Positions 22,217-33,116 of a DNA stretch of 64,000 nucleotides are shown here, piece after piece. The translations under genes were made by a program, and so were the position numbers. Under the pieces are notes generated by a model. The model did not search any database, was not told the DNA's origin, and saw only the letters and a list, made by a program, of their open reading frames with translations. Positions within the stretch are counted from its first letter, which is position 1; each line of letters opens with the position of its first letter. The DNA is from Sophora flavescens (lineage: Eukaryota; Streptophyta; Magnoliopsida; Fabales; Fabaceae), in the NCBI GenBank assembly GCA_030762895.1, contig CM061070.1:73395804-73459803 (forward strand), in the 5' to 3' direction.

Positions 22217-24486
22217 TTCAAAGGTTCTTCATCTTCCTATCATTTAACGTATGGACACTTATAAAAGGCAATTCACTTGATATTTCATCCACAGACTCAA
22301 TAACCACAATAAGATTTCACATTTTCACAGCACAAACAATCAGTACCCTATGAATTTGTTTACAGACTCTATGCAAGATTCCAGGCACGATATGTAACTA
22401 AAATGCAAAGAACGGGGTGACTGAAAGACTAACAGAGTGTAACACAGTATCAAACACTTCAGAATTATCATCCAGCATGCATGCTCATAATCACTACAAC
22501 TCAGGCATTTGTTCATCAAGTGATGAGCAACTGAGCAGAAGTTATTTGCAGAAAGTTGAACGATAATAACCGACCCACAAACACCAAAGATTATCCGCAA
22601 GATGAAAGACTAAACAGTAAACACTAACAAACGTAGTACTTGGCATTTCAATCATCAAAATAGAGTAAATATTCAAGACTAATACATGATAATGCAGCGT
22701 GCAAACCATCATCAAATAAGGGGGGAAAAGGAAAAAAAAAATATGTTGGGCTTATTCAAGCCATTGGTTGGTTTTGAAAAATCTGCATTCTATAAAAAGG
22801 TTTTGGAGGATCATTTACATAACTAAGTAGCTGCTTCTGAACAACCCAGCCGCCTAATTAACAAAGGACAGTACTACTTAAACAGTTTTCATTCTCATGA
22901 CATGCATTTATACGTTAAAACACCTTGTTATCTAATTTGTGTTTTCTTTAGATTATAGCAGTAATTATATCTAGGGAAAAAATAATTATCTATCAAGATT
23001 TATATATCTTGCAAATAGTTAAAATTGTTCACTCTTAATTAAAGGGCACACCAATACAAAGATGGAGTTTGATGTCTTCAATATAAGCAAAGCTGTAACT
23101 CTGCTATTTCATTAGAGTCATCAGAGTCACAGAGTATCATCCATATCAAGTAAATGTGGTACCACAAAAGTTTCTATCCTGTTTTAAAAGAAGGGTCTTG
23201 CTAACCAGTGCCCAAAAAACATTGGTTAAGGATTCCAAAAACAGAAAAATCATATTGAAAAGTGTAGCTTTTAAATTTTCAAAGTATTAAATATACCACT
23301 TTCCAAGACAAAGTTTCTATTTCTAATTCCTTAATCAATGTCCTAAGGGCACTGTTAGCATTTGCCTTAAAAAAATAAGGAAAGCATTCAAATCAACCAA
23401 CAACAATTAACAGAAGTAACCAGCAGAGCAAACACAATATTCAATACACAAAACCAATTTCATATACTCATGATCTCTGTTAGAAGGACAAGCACATTTT
23501 CCCAAATTTAGTTTTTCTTCGCTAATGTTTGCAGTTAAAAAGGGTGTTAAACCCCTCGTGAGACTGTTTTTAAATATTCCATAATAAGCACCACTAGACA
23601 GTTTTGGCATCTACAAGATCATAAGAGAACAAAACTGCTGCACCAGACATGTTAAAGTACTATAACTCACAAGTCATTCAATCCATACCGAATGAATTTG
23701 TTTACTAACAGACCCTATGCTGGACTCAAGGCATCATATTAAAAAGGTAGGATATTTAAAAAAGATAATGAAATAAGGAAAGAAGACAGGATCTACTGAG
23801 GGGGACTTCTTGTGCTCAAGTGCATTGGCAAAGGACTCGTCAACTGATTGTTTCCGTTTTAGCTTGATGTCCTTAATCTTAGCCTCCAAACCTTCCTTCT
23901 CCTCTTTAAGCTTTCCAATTTCAGCTGGGCCAGTCACCAATGCATCCATCTTGGTCAAGTCAATTATCTGCTGATCTAGAGACCTGGTCAGCACAATTAG
24001 TACGCTATTAATTTGTCAACAAACAGACCCTATGCAAGACTCAAGGCATCATATGTCACTAGAATGCAATCGACATGGTGATTCAAAGGCTAAAACAATA
24101 TCAAACAGTTAAAATCCTCGTGAGCATTTGTGCTCATCATTACCATAATGACACTGGCATTTTATCAAGCTACGTTATGAGCAACTGAGGTGAAGTTTTT
24201 TGCAATTCAGTGCAGCTGGCCCAAAAAAACCAAAGATATCCACAAGATGCAAAACAAGACATTGACCAATAATGTACTTGATATTTCAATTCTCAAAATA
24301 GAATGACATGCTACCCAAAACAATGGAGCAGATGTTCAAGACTAATCACATATTAATGCAGAGCATCTTGAACACGGAAACAAAATGTAGCACTGAACTT
24401 ATTCAAGACATTGACATAATCAACCAAAGCATTAACATCTCATTCATTTCACTGTCCAACTCAGATACAGGAAAAATGGAAGAATG
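22217..24486 (-). pseudogene. 3' part of the second metacaspase-locus copy (coiled-coil exons and introns)
   Basis: Aligns with 12.7-13.26 kb by eye: for example the stretch with TCATTTCACTGTCCAACTCA occurs in both (13,210 and 24,445). The best exon, 23,797-23,967, is 171 nt, open, flanked by AG and GT, phase 0, and encodes IIDLTKMDALVTGPAEIGKL followed by a highly charged helix. Intron-like sequence with CAGACCCTATGCAAGACTCA recurs three times (22,350, 23,700, 24,020), so exon-intron units were duplicated within the locus. A possible last exon near 22,217-22,300 reads ESVDEISSELPFISVHTLND before a stop. The upstream part of this gene is now at 32,405-33,079, separated by an LTR element. Product not recognised. 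Confidence 0.5.
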
Positions 24487-24941
24487 GCTTATGATAAAAA
24501 CTGATTCAGATTATAGAGAAAGATAGGGAAATTCCCATTGATTACAGAATATAGCAGATATTCAAGTCTCTCCCTCTCCTCTATTTATAGGCAACATGCC
24601 TTATTTCCCCAAACTCACCCACTAACTAATTAACTAACTACTTGATTACCTATAAATACTCCCCCCACCCAAAAAAAAAAAAATTCACTGGGGTACCACA
24701 ATTTGAAGCACCCATCTGGTCTAGATCCACTTTGTTCCATTTGAAAAAGTAGATGGGTTTGTTGCTGATGACTGAGTTTGCCTTGGGAAGAAATCTTTCC
24801 ACCTTGATGAGCCCCGTAACATAATTTTGGAAGGCCCAATTCTTCTCATTATTGGGTTGGCCTTGATCTGGACTAGGACAGAATAGGACTAGAATTGCAA
24901 AAGACAGAGACGTGATGTAGGCTAGGCTAGAACCGTGACCC

Positions 24942-25220
24942 AGTGTGATACCATGTCAAACTAAGAAACGTGTAGGCTAAAAACTGTATTTTCCTATCTG
25001 GGAATTCTCTTATAAATATTGTTTAATACAAATAAATACAAGCTGATTTTCAGCCCTGAAAATTAGCTAAACTGACGTATATTCCTATCCTCCAGCTGTG
25101 ATATCCTAATTAAGGAGAGAATAACAGATCTACAGTTACTGATAGGAAAATGACTTTACAATTACAGCTGGGCTTTTAAATGACTTTAAATGTTCAGCTG
25201 TATTCAGAAGGTTGCCATTT
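24942..25220 (-). repeat. LTR-like fragment with primer-site complement
   Basis: On the minus strand, sequence ending GTTTGACA is followed by TGGTATCACACTG, close to the common tRNA-Met primer site. This is the layout of a 5' LTR end. The other LTR edge was not fixed (TGTGACA at about 25,220 is a candidate). It may be another remnant nested in, or a part of, the surrounding element. Confidence 0.4.
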
Positions 25221-25479
25221 CCTGTGACAGCCGGTTCCTGCTTGAACCGACCGGTCCGATTTTCACAACAATGGCGGTAGCAACAAGCCAGGGAATTGAT
25301 TTGCAGATCTTCTTCTCTTACGCACCGGAGTTGACAAATGAAGTTTTGATAAGCTGCATTAAGAGTACGTCAATACTGATAAGGGGCCAGTATCCCAAAA
25401 TGCCTGGCTCAATAACTAGCAAAATCATTTCCAATGCAATTTCCTAGAACAAATCCTTTAATGGCACACCCTATTGATT

Positions 25480-26106
25480 CTAATCACAAGACAGCAAGAT
25501 CCATTGCGAAGCGGCCCAATGAAGTATTACTTGCATGCAAAGAGAGTAAGTGTAATGGCAGAACAGTGTTTGGGTGGCTCATTCTTTGGAAGGCTCAAAG
25601 AGCAGAAGAAGCTCCTTGGAAGCAAGTAGATTTCATCAAGTAGTTGCACCCTTCCTTCTGCCTCAAGGGTTGAGAAAAGTGGTAGCAGCTATTACAAAAC
25701 CGTTTTCGTTCCTCTGCCTTGAGGACAAGGCAGAACTTAAAGGGGCGGTATTGGTAAGTTCCTAATGACAATCCTATAATCAGGACCTACCACAGGCCCA
25801 AATGTACAAGGTCCACTTAGAATCACCTTAGGTGGGAAATAGGGAATGAGGGAAGAGTTAGTTACAGGAGAGAGAAAAGAGGATTGAGTCTGTTATATAA
25901 GTAGGGAGGGGAAAAGGAAAGGCATGCAGAGTTTGTATTTTGGAATTGGAAGTCTAGAGTGTATACTCTGACTTGTGCAGAGAGACAACGTTTTCTTCTC
26001 TGAGAAGCCTTTGCTTTGGGATTACAAGGGTTTCTCTTGTAATACTTCTTACATTTTAGATCAATAATACAGTTTTCGATTTCTCTTGAATTGGGTTCCT
26101 ATCACA
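25480..26106 (+). mobile_element. Ty3/gypsy 3' end fragment with 3' LTR
   Basis: Upstream frames resemble the C-terminal end of gypsy integrase (LILWKAQRAEEAPWKQVDF) followed by CTTGAGGACAAGGCA, a usual closing block of plant gypsy pol. A polypurine run AAAGGGGCGG precedes a 355 bp LTR, 25752-26106, from TGGTAAGTT to CCTATCACA, with a poly(A)-like AATAATACAG near its end and a TATA-like TTATATAAG near 25,893. The rest of pol and the 5' LTR are not present nearby, so this is a truncated copy on the opposite strand to its host element. Confidence 0.6.
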
Positions 26107-26509
26107 TTACCCTTGATGGCCGAGCTTGGTGGGGTTTCTCCGCTTTGCTCTCCTTTCATACCTGTCTCTTATACACCTTCGTGCCACTCACGGTTGCATT
26201 TTTTGCTTCTCTCTCTAGTTTTGCCATTTCTACCTCTTCTTTCTATTGAGAGAATCTCATAAAATCATATAATTATGTAGTTGCAGATTTTTAGGAAATC
26301 ATGTACATGTTTTAGGAAATCAAATATTTGGCTATATTAGGCATAGACAAATAGGAGGATTTGTTGCAGTAATTATAGAGGTCTGTTGGCCTTGTATCCT
26401 GTATATATTGTATGCCTTTGCTATTGGGATAAACAGAAAAAACACAGCAGCCATATCTTAATTTGGCATCAGAGCGCAGGGCAACCCCCGCTGTGCTGCA
26501 TCAGTGATC

Positions 26510-29500
26510 ATGGCTGTAGATGGCGAGAAGGGAAGCGGCAACAGTTCTGATTCTGAAAAGAAGACGACTAACGCTTCTAGTCATGAACAGAAGAAGGCGT
26601 TGATGATCGATCCAACATCTCCTTATTATCTTACCTCGGGAGACAATGCGGGTATCGTTGTTACACCGGTACAGCTCAAAGGAGACAACTATGATGAATG
26701 GTCAAAGGCAGTTCGTAACGCCTTCCGAGCCAAGAAGAAACTTGGATTTATCGACGGAAAAATTCCAAAGCCGGCGAACGATTCATCTGAACTCGAAGAG
26801 TGGTTGGCAATCAATGCGATGCTGGTAGGATGGATATTTAACACCATCGATTCATCTTTGAGATCCAGTATCTCTTATTTGGAGAATGTAAAAGATCTAT
26901 GGGATGATTTGAAGGAACGGTTCTCTATTGGCAATGATGTGAGGATTCACCAACTGAAAACTGATATTGCCAATTGCAAGCAATCTAGGCAGAACGTGGT
27001 AGCCTACTATGGGAAGTTAAAATCAATGTGGGAAGCACGGGTCAGTTACATGAAGAATCCAACTTGCAGTTGTGCTGGGTGTACATGCGGTACAACACAA
27101 GAATTAGCACAAGAGCGGGAGAAGGAAGGTCCATCAATTCTTAATGGGTCTCGACGATGCCGTATTCGAAACAGTACGTTCAAATATCTTAAGCATGTCG
27201 CCGTTGCCCAATATAAACAGAGAATATGCAATGGTTGTGACTGAGGAAGCACACAAGTCGTTGGCACGTATGCGGGATGAAAGAACAAATGCTGTTAGCT
27301 TTGCGATTCAAACCACACCTCACACAAGATCTGGGCAGAACAGAGGAGGTGATCGAGGGATATGCACCAATTGTGGAAAGCATGGTCATGAAGCCAATGA
27401 ATGTTTTCAAATAATTGGATACCCAGATTGGTGGAACTCCGGTAAAAACGGAAGAGGTGCAGGACATGGCAACCGAGGCACACGCAACAAGGGCGTAGGC
27501 CAAGGTAGAGAGACACACACTGGAAGTGCCGCACAAGTGCAGCAAGCTCAAAGTGCAGCAGGCATGCAGACAAGGGGAGTCACAGATGAGCGTGGGTCTT
27601 TCCCCGGGCTGAGCAACGATCAATGGTCAGCACTGATGACCATTCTTAATAAGCACAAGTCCACATCATCCACTGAGAAACTCACTAGTAAGCAAGTGAA
27701 AAACTCTTGGTTGCTGGATACGGGGGCTTCAAATCACATGACAGGTGATATTAGCTTGTTAACAAAATTAATTGATGTCTCACCTTGTCCCGTTGGGTTG
27801 CCTGACGGAAGAAATACAGTTGCGAATAAAGAAGGAACAATAAATTTTGGAAAAGGCCTAGTCTTGAACAATGTGTTATATGTGCCTAATTTAGCTTGTA
27901 ATCTTATATCTGTCTCCCAATTGATACATGACTCAAATTGTGCAGTCACTTTTTCTGACAAATTACGAGATACAGGACCGCACTTCGAGGACAGTGATTG
28001 GTGTGGGTGAACAACGGAATGGGGTCTATCATTTTCGGGCAATGACCTTTGTGCAGGCATGCAAAACAAGTGGAGCTGATTCATTTACCATGTGGCATAG
28101 ACTTATGGGTCATCCTTCAATACAAATAGTTAGTTTAATTCCTAGTATTCATGTTGGTAAGAAAGATAAGCATGAGCAAGTTTGTGATATTTGTTTAAGA
28201 GATAAACAAACAAGAGATATTTTTATTCCTAGCCAGAATAAAGCCAATGAGCCTTTTGATTTAATACATTGTGATGTGTGGGGACCTTATCGTGTTACCT
28301 CCTCTTGTGGTGCTTCTTATTTTTTGACTATTGTGGATGATTTTTCTCGTGCCGTGTGGATATATTTTTGGTAGAAAAAGGTGAAGTTGGGAACACTTTT
28401 AAAAACTTTTGCACTATGGTGGCTACTCAATTTAACAAAAAGGTTAAAATTGTGAGAAGTGACAACGGTACTGAATTCAGAGTCTTGAAAAGCTATTTTT
28501 TTGAACAAGGAATAATTCATCAAACTTCCATGGTTGACACTCCGCAACAGAATGGTCGTGTCGAAAGAAAACATAGACATATTTTAAATGTTGCTCGAGC
28601 TCTCCGTTTTTAAGCAAATCTACCCATTGAATTTTGGGGTGAATGTGTCCTTACTGCAGGGTACTTGATTAATCGTACACCATCCATTATACATAAAGGT
28701 AAAAGCCCCTATGAAATATTGTTTGGTCAAACTCCCACTTATTCTCATATTCGCATTTTTGGATGTTTGTGCTATGCACACAACAGACCTCGACAAAAGG
28801 AAAAGTTTGGTGAGCGAAGTCGAAAATGTATTTTTGTGGGCTATCCTTATGGGAAAAAGGGTTGGCGTCTCTACGATTTGGATAGTGGAGAGTATTTTGA
28901 ATCTCGTGATGTTGTGTTTTGTGAAAATGAGTTTCCTTTCTTGACTAATGCTTCCAATGTGCAAGATGACTCCATTTCTTCCACACAAACCTTGTGGAAC
29001 GATGGCCCTCCTCTCATTGATGAATCTAGCATGGATACGCATGATGCAAGGGGGAGCAGAAACATTGAAGAAAGTGTTGGGGATGCACATAGGGGTGTAA
29101 TCGGGTCGGGTTGGATCGGATTTGAGGGGTTTCATTATCCGAACCGATCAAATTTGATCGGTTCGGATTTGGTAAATTTTCAGCTACGGATCCGAACCGA
29201 ACCGATCACAATCGGGTTGGTTCGGTTCGGATCATCGGGTTACCTTTTTTTTTTTTTTTAAATTTACACTTAAATATTAATAAAAAAATTAGAAAAATAA
29301 AATAAAATATACATATTTAATTATTAATTATATTAAATTTATATATAATAATATATAAAATAATTTTAAAAAAATATTTTAAAGGGTTCGGATCGGATCG
29401 GATCCGAATTCTCGGATCCGAGACCCGAACCGATCTGGTTCGGATCGGCGTTTTGGAATCCGATCCGATGATCCGAACCAATCCACCAAAACCGGTTCGG

Positions 29501-31372
29501 ATCGATTCGGATCCGCCGGGTTCGCGGATCGGATCGGATCCGCTTACACCCCTAGATGCACAGGATGTGATTTTGACCAAAAGACAGTCAGGTGAGGATT
29601 CAATGTCAACACCTCACATGACTGAACAACTTGGACGTGGTCACAGGGAACGTCGCCCACCGAGCAAGCTCCAAGATTATATATGCCACACTGTGAGCTG
29701 CGCTAATGACCCCACTTCCGTGTCACACCCACCATCACAATCCTCAGGTACCTTGTATCCTATCACACACTATGTGACTTGCAATAATTTTTCCATGAGC
29801 CATAGACAGTTTCTTGCAGCAGTCACTTCTGGGCATGAGCCATCTTGGTTTTCTGAGGCCGTTCGAGATCTCTTGTGGCACAGTGCTATGAAGCAAGAAA
29901 TAGATGCACTAGAGAGAAATGGCACTTGGACGTTAGCAACACTACCACCTGGAAAGAAGGCTATTGGATGCAAGTGGGTATACAAGATTAAATACAAATC
30001 AGATGGCAGTATTGAACGTCACAAGGCAAGACTAGTTGTTCGAGGAGATAACCAGAAAGAAGGCATTGACTATAATGAAACTTTTGCACCGGTTGCAAAA
30101 ATGGTCACAGTTCGGACTTTATTAGCTGTGGCAGCTGCTCGATCATGGATATTGCATCGGATGGATGTTCATAATGCTTTTCTGCATGGTGATCTGGATG
30201 AGGAAGTTTATATGCAACTACCTCCTGGTTTTTCCTGTGGAGATTCTAAGAAAGTATGTAAACTCCGAAAGTCTCTTTATGGGTTACGACAAGCACCGTG
30301 AAACTGGTTTGCAAAACTTGCTGCTGCATTGAAGGAATATGGATTCGAACAATCTTGTGCAGATTATTCACTATTCACTTATTATAGTGGAGAGGTGATC
30401 TTGAGTGTTCTTGTGTATGTTGATGATCTCATCATTGCAGGGAACAATGGAGATGTGATTGAGCGTTTCAAAATGTACCTTAGCAAATGTTTCTACATGA
30501 AAGACCTAGGGAGTTTGAAATACTTTTTATGCCTTGAGGTAGCAAGAGGACCTCATGGGATTTTCTTATGCCAGTGAAAGTATGCTTTGGACATCATCTC
30601 AGAAACAGGATTATTGGGGGCAAAACCGGCTAGTTTTCCTCTCGAGCAAAATCATAGGTTAGCCCTTGCTAATGGCGCTATTTTAGAGGATCCAGAACGA
30701 TATCATCGGCTAGTTGGGAGGCTCATTTATTTGACTATTTCTCGGCCCGAATTTAGCTACTCTGTTCATATCTTAGCTCAATTCATGCAATGTCCTCGAG
30801 AGGAGCATTGGGAAGCTGCAACACAGGTAGTTCGTTATTTGAAGGGTAATCCAGGCCAAGGGATCTTTCTTCGCTCTGATAGTGATTTGAAGCTATATGC
30901 CTATTGTGATTCAGACTGGGCAAGTTGCCCTCTTACACGACGCTCCTTGACAGGGTATTTTGTATTCTTGGGAAGATCTCCTATATCTTGGAAAACCAAA
31001 AAGCAAGTTATTGTCTCTCGTTCATCAGCAGAAGCTGAATATAGATCTATGGCCACCACAACTTGTGAGTTGAAGTGGCTTAAAGCCCTCTTGATTGATT
31101 TACAGGTGCCTCATCCCCAACCCATGCAGCTCTTTTGTGATAGTCAAGCAGCCATTCATATGGCAGCCAACCCGGTGTTTCATGAACGCACCAAGCATAT
31201 TGAGGTAGATTGTCACTACATCCGTGATGAGATCCAGGATGGTAATATTGTCACAATACATGTTCGGACTTACAATCAGCTTGCGGATATCTTGACAAAA
31301 GCTCTAGGCAAACAACAATTTGAATTTCTTTTGGGCAAGTTGGGCATTCGAGATCCTCACGCACCAACTTGA
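26510..31372 (+). pseudogene. Copia gag-pol, broken by frameshifts, stops and a MITE
   Basis: Starts at ATG 26510 (MAVDGEKG). Gag has LKGDNYDEWSKAVRNAFRAKK and a CCHC knuckle CTNCGKHGHEANEC. Protease DTGASNHMTG is near 27,718. Integrase has the pre-integrase MWHRLMGHPS block and the triad in HCDVWGP, RSDNGTEF and NGRVERKH. RT shows CKWVYKIKYKSDG, HRMDVHNAFLHGD and YVDDLIIAG; RNase H has YCDSDWASCP, SSAEAEYRSM and ADILTKAL. Frame changes occur near 27,130, 27,960 and 28,370; stops at 28,611, 30,299 and 30,575; a hAT MITE at 29,090-29,554 interrupts the link between integrase and RT. Final TGA overlaps the polypurine tract. The catalytic residues themselves are kept, so decay came after insertion. 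Confidence 0.88.
29090..29554. mobile_element. hAT MITE inside copia pol
   Basis: Perfect 8-bp target duplication GATGCACA (29082-29089, 29555-29562). Ends TAGGGGTGTAA and TTACACCCCTA are perfect 11-bp inverted repeats. Interior is filled with GGATCGGATCC and GGTTCGGATC palindromic motifs around an AT-rich core. The intact ends and target site indicate a young insertion. Confidence 0.9.
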
Positions 31373-31744
31373 GGGGGAGTATTGAGAGAATCTCATAAAA
31401 TCATATAATTATGTAGTTGCAGATTTTTAGGATTGAGAGAATCTCATAAAATCATATAATTATGCAGTTGCAGATTTTTAGGAAATCATGTACATGTTTT
31501 AAGAAATCAAATATTTGGCTATATTAAACATAGACAAATAGGAGGATTTGTTGCAGTAATTATAGATGTCTGTTGGCCTTGTATCCTGTATATATTGTAT
31601 GCCCTTGCTATTGGAATAAACAAAAAAAACACAGCAGCCATATCTTAATTTCTCCACCATCTCGTCTTGAAATTCTTTGTTGAGTTCTTGGAACCACCCC
31701 TCCTCCTTCAATTTTCTCTTAGCTCCTCCAGTGCGAAATTTCTC

Positions 31745-32134
31745 TCATCCTCTGAAATTAAGGATTCTGGTTACCTCTAAAGCTAAGGATTTCCCCTCTT
31801 GGGTCTCTTTTTCTTCCTCTGTTTCTTCTTTTGTTGCTAGTTTTGATTCTTTTCTTGATCCCTGCAACAACTTTGACTCTTCTTCGTGGACCCAAATCAG
31901 CAAATCTGGATCATACCCTGGTTGGAGTTCTTCTTCACGTATGCCTTCCGCATCAAAAAAATTCTCGACCTTGATCAGCCACCCATACACATCTTCTCCA
32001 TCAATGATTGGTATTCCTAGACGTAGCTCCTTGAGTTCTCTTCTCCAACTTTGAATCACTTTTATCATTTCGTCAAGCATGTCAGGAATCAAACCCTTCA
32101 TTCTTGTTGAACCCTGAACAACCTCTAAATTCAT
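31745..32134 (-). pseudogene. Gag-like N-terminal fragment of the minus-strand LTR element
   Basis: 130 codons from ATG at 32134, 46 bp inside the LTR end. Residues LGIPIIDGEDVYGWLIKVENFF match the start of the retrotransposon gag domain of plant gypsy elements (the block IPxFxGxDxxGWxxRxExYF); the rest is acidic and charged. It stops at 31745, and only scattered coding resemblance continues to the copia junction. No capsid remainder, nucleocapsid or pol is found, so the element relied on other elements if it ever moved. Confidence 0.55.
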
Positions 32135-32404
32135 CTGCTTACAACCCCACAGCTCCAAGATAGGAGCTCTAACACTAGTTGATCGAAACGGGTTCAGATT
32201 ATAAGAAAGATAGAGAAATTTCCTTTTATTATAGAATACAGCAAATGTTCGAGGCTCGCTAACCTCCCAATTGCCCAAAGGCCCCAACTATTTCCCAAAA
32301 TAAAAGATATCACACATTCTCAATTTCTCCTCTTATTTATAGGCAACATGCTTTATTTCCCCTCATTCACTCACTAACTAACTAGTTGATTACCTATCAG
32401 CTTA

Positions 32405-33079
32405 CTTGTGTGAAAAGCAAATCAAGTACAAGTTGCTCGTCAGATCATCACATCACAACGAAATGAATAGTTTTACAAAGTGGCATGGTGGAACCATAAT
32501 GGATGTGAAATAAAAAAATTATTAAAGAATTCAAATATACACAAAGAAACTAAATTATGAAACTTGATTCAAAACTAATAATAATATGACATTGTTAACA
32601 GATCCATAAACTTCGTCAGGATTTCCGACAAATACATACCTCGACAATCTGTAATATTGTTCCTAGTCGATCTAGAATAAGCCTCTTGCTTACCCACCAT
32701 CCCCAAACTTCCAGCACGTCCTTCACTTTCACCACCTCCTTGTTGGCGACTATCCCAGCCAAACTTTGCGATATTCTTCACTGTAGGGCTAGCATCTTCA
32801 CCAAATATATCATATAGTGCAGGTATTAGATTCCCCTCATGTATATCATCTTTCCCATATTTCATTTTGAGTATATCAATCAGAGTTGAAACGGGCAAGG
32901 ACCTATTCTCCACATAGTTGCAGTCCCCACGGATACGATGTGGCTCGATGTGCTTTGTTCTAAAGGGAGAGAGAATGATTTCAATTATGAATCCAAACCA
33001 AGAGCGGTCTTTCTTTGTGCTCTCTCCTATTTGCTCCTTGGCAGCATCTATTTTTTTATCTTTTGACAAATATAAGAAA
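32405..33079 (-). pseudogene. Metacaspase pseudogene, 5' side of the split second copy
   Basis: Matches exon 2 of the gene at 13,669: AAKEQIGESTKKDRSWFG, the RGDCNYVENRSLPVSTLIDILK stretch and KQEAYSRSTRN. The part holding the catalytic His and Cys is absent: similarity starts just after the Cys block. A deletion and frameshift remove the middle of p10 near 32,640, after which the frame ends. A copy of the 69-nt exon-like block with the same in-frame TGA lies at 32,405 onward, next to the GCTTA target site. It cannot encode an active protease. Its continuation is at 22,217-24,486. Confidence 0.75.
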
Positions 33080-33116
33080 CCAAGAGGTGAGATAAATTTA
33101 ACATGGCTAGAAGTGA

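Larger units (their letters stand above)
26245..31648 (+). mobile_element. Ty1/copia retrotransposon, broken
   Basis: LTRs 26245-26461 (217 bp) and 31381-31648 (268 bp) flank gag-pol in copia order. Primer site TGGCATCAGAGC is at 26464-26475 (one change from the usual tRNA-Met site); polypurine tract GAGGGGGAGT at 31371-31380. A 5-bp target duplication TTTCT lies at 26240-26244 and 31649-31653. The LTR ends as drawn are not TG..CA (ATTGAGAG ... TCTTAA). The 3' LTR is longer because its first 51 bp are tandemly duplicated. Inserted in the minus-strand element at 24,492-32,399. Confidence 0.88.
24492..32399 (-). mobile_element. Non-autonomous LTR retrotransposon splitting the second metacaspase-locus copy
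   Basis: Flanked by GCTTA direct repeats (24487-24491 and 32400-32404). Minus-strand 5' LTR is 32399-32180 and 3' LTR 24654-24492; both share GCAACATG..TATTTATAGG and the TTAGTTAGT arrays. A decayed primer site TAGTGTTAGAGC (compare TGGTATCAGAGC) follows the 5' LTR, and a polypurine tract GGGTGGGGGGAGTAT (complement, near 24,656-24,670) precedes the 3' LTR. After removing the nested copia element only about 2.5 kb remain, with a gag-like N-terminus but no pol on this strand. The LTRs differ in length (220 and about 163 bp), so the copy is old or rearranged. Confidence 0.75.

Noticed and set aside
24954..25220. A full second LTR element between 24.9 and 26.1 kb
   Set aside because: The primer-site complement and LTR-like end are seen, but no matching second LTR or coding region; kept only as an LTR-like fragment.
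32405..33079. A third metacaspase gene
   Set aside because: The target duplication and alignment show that this is the upstream half of the same copy as 22,217-24,486.
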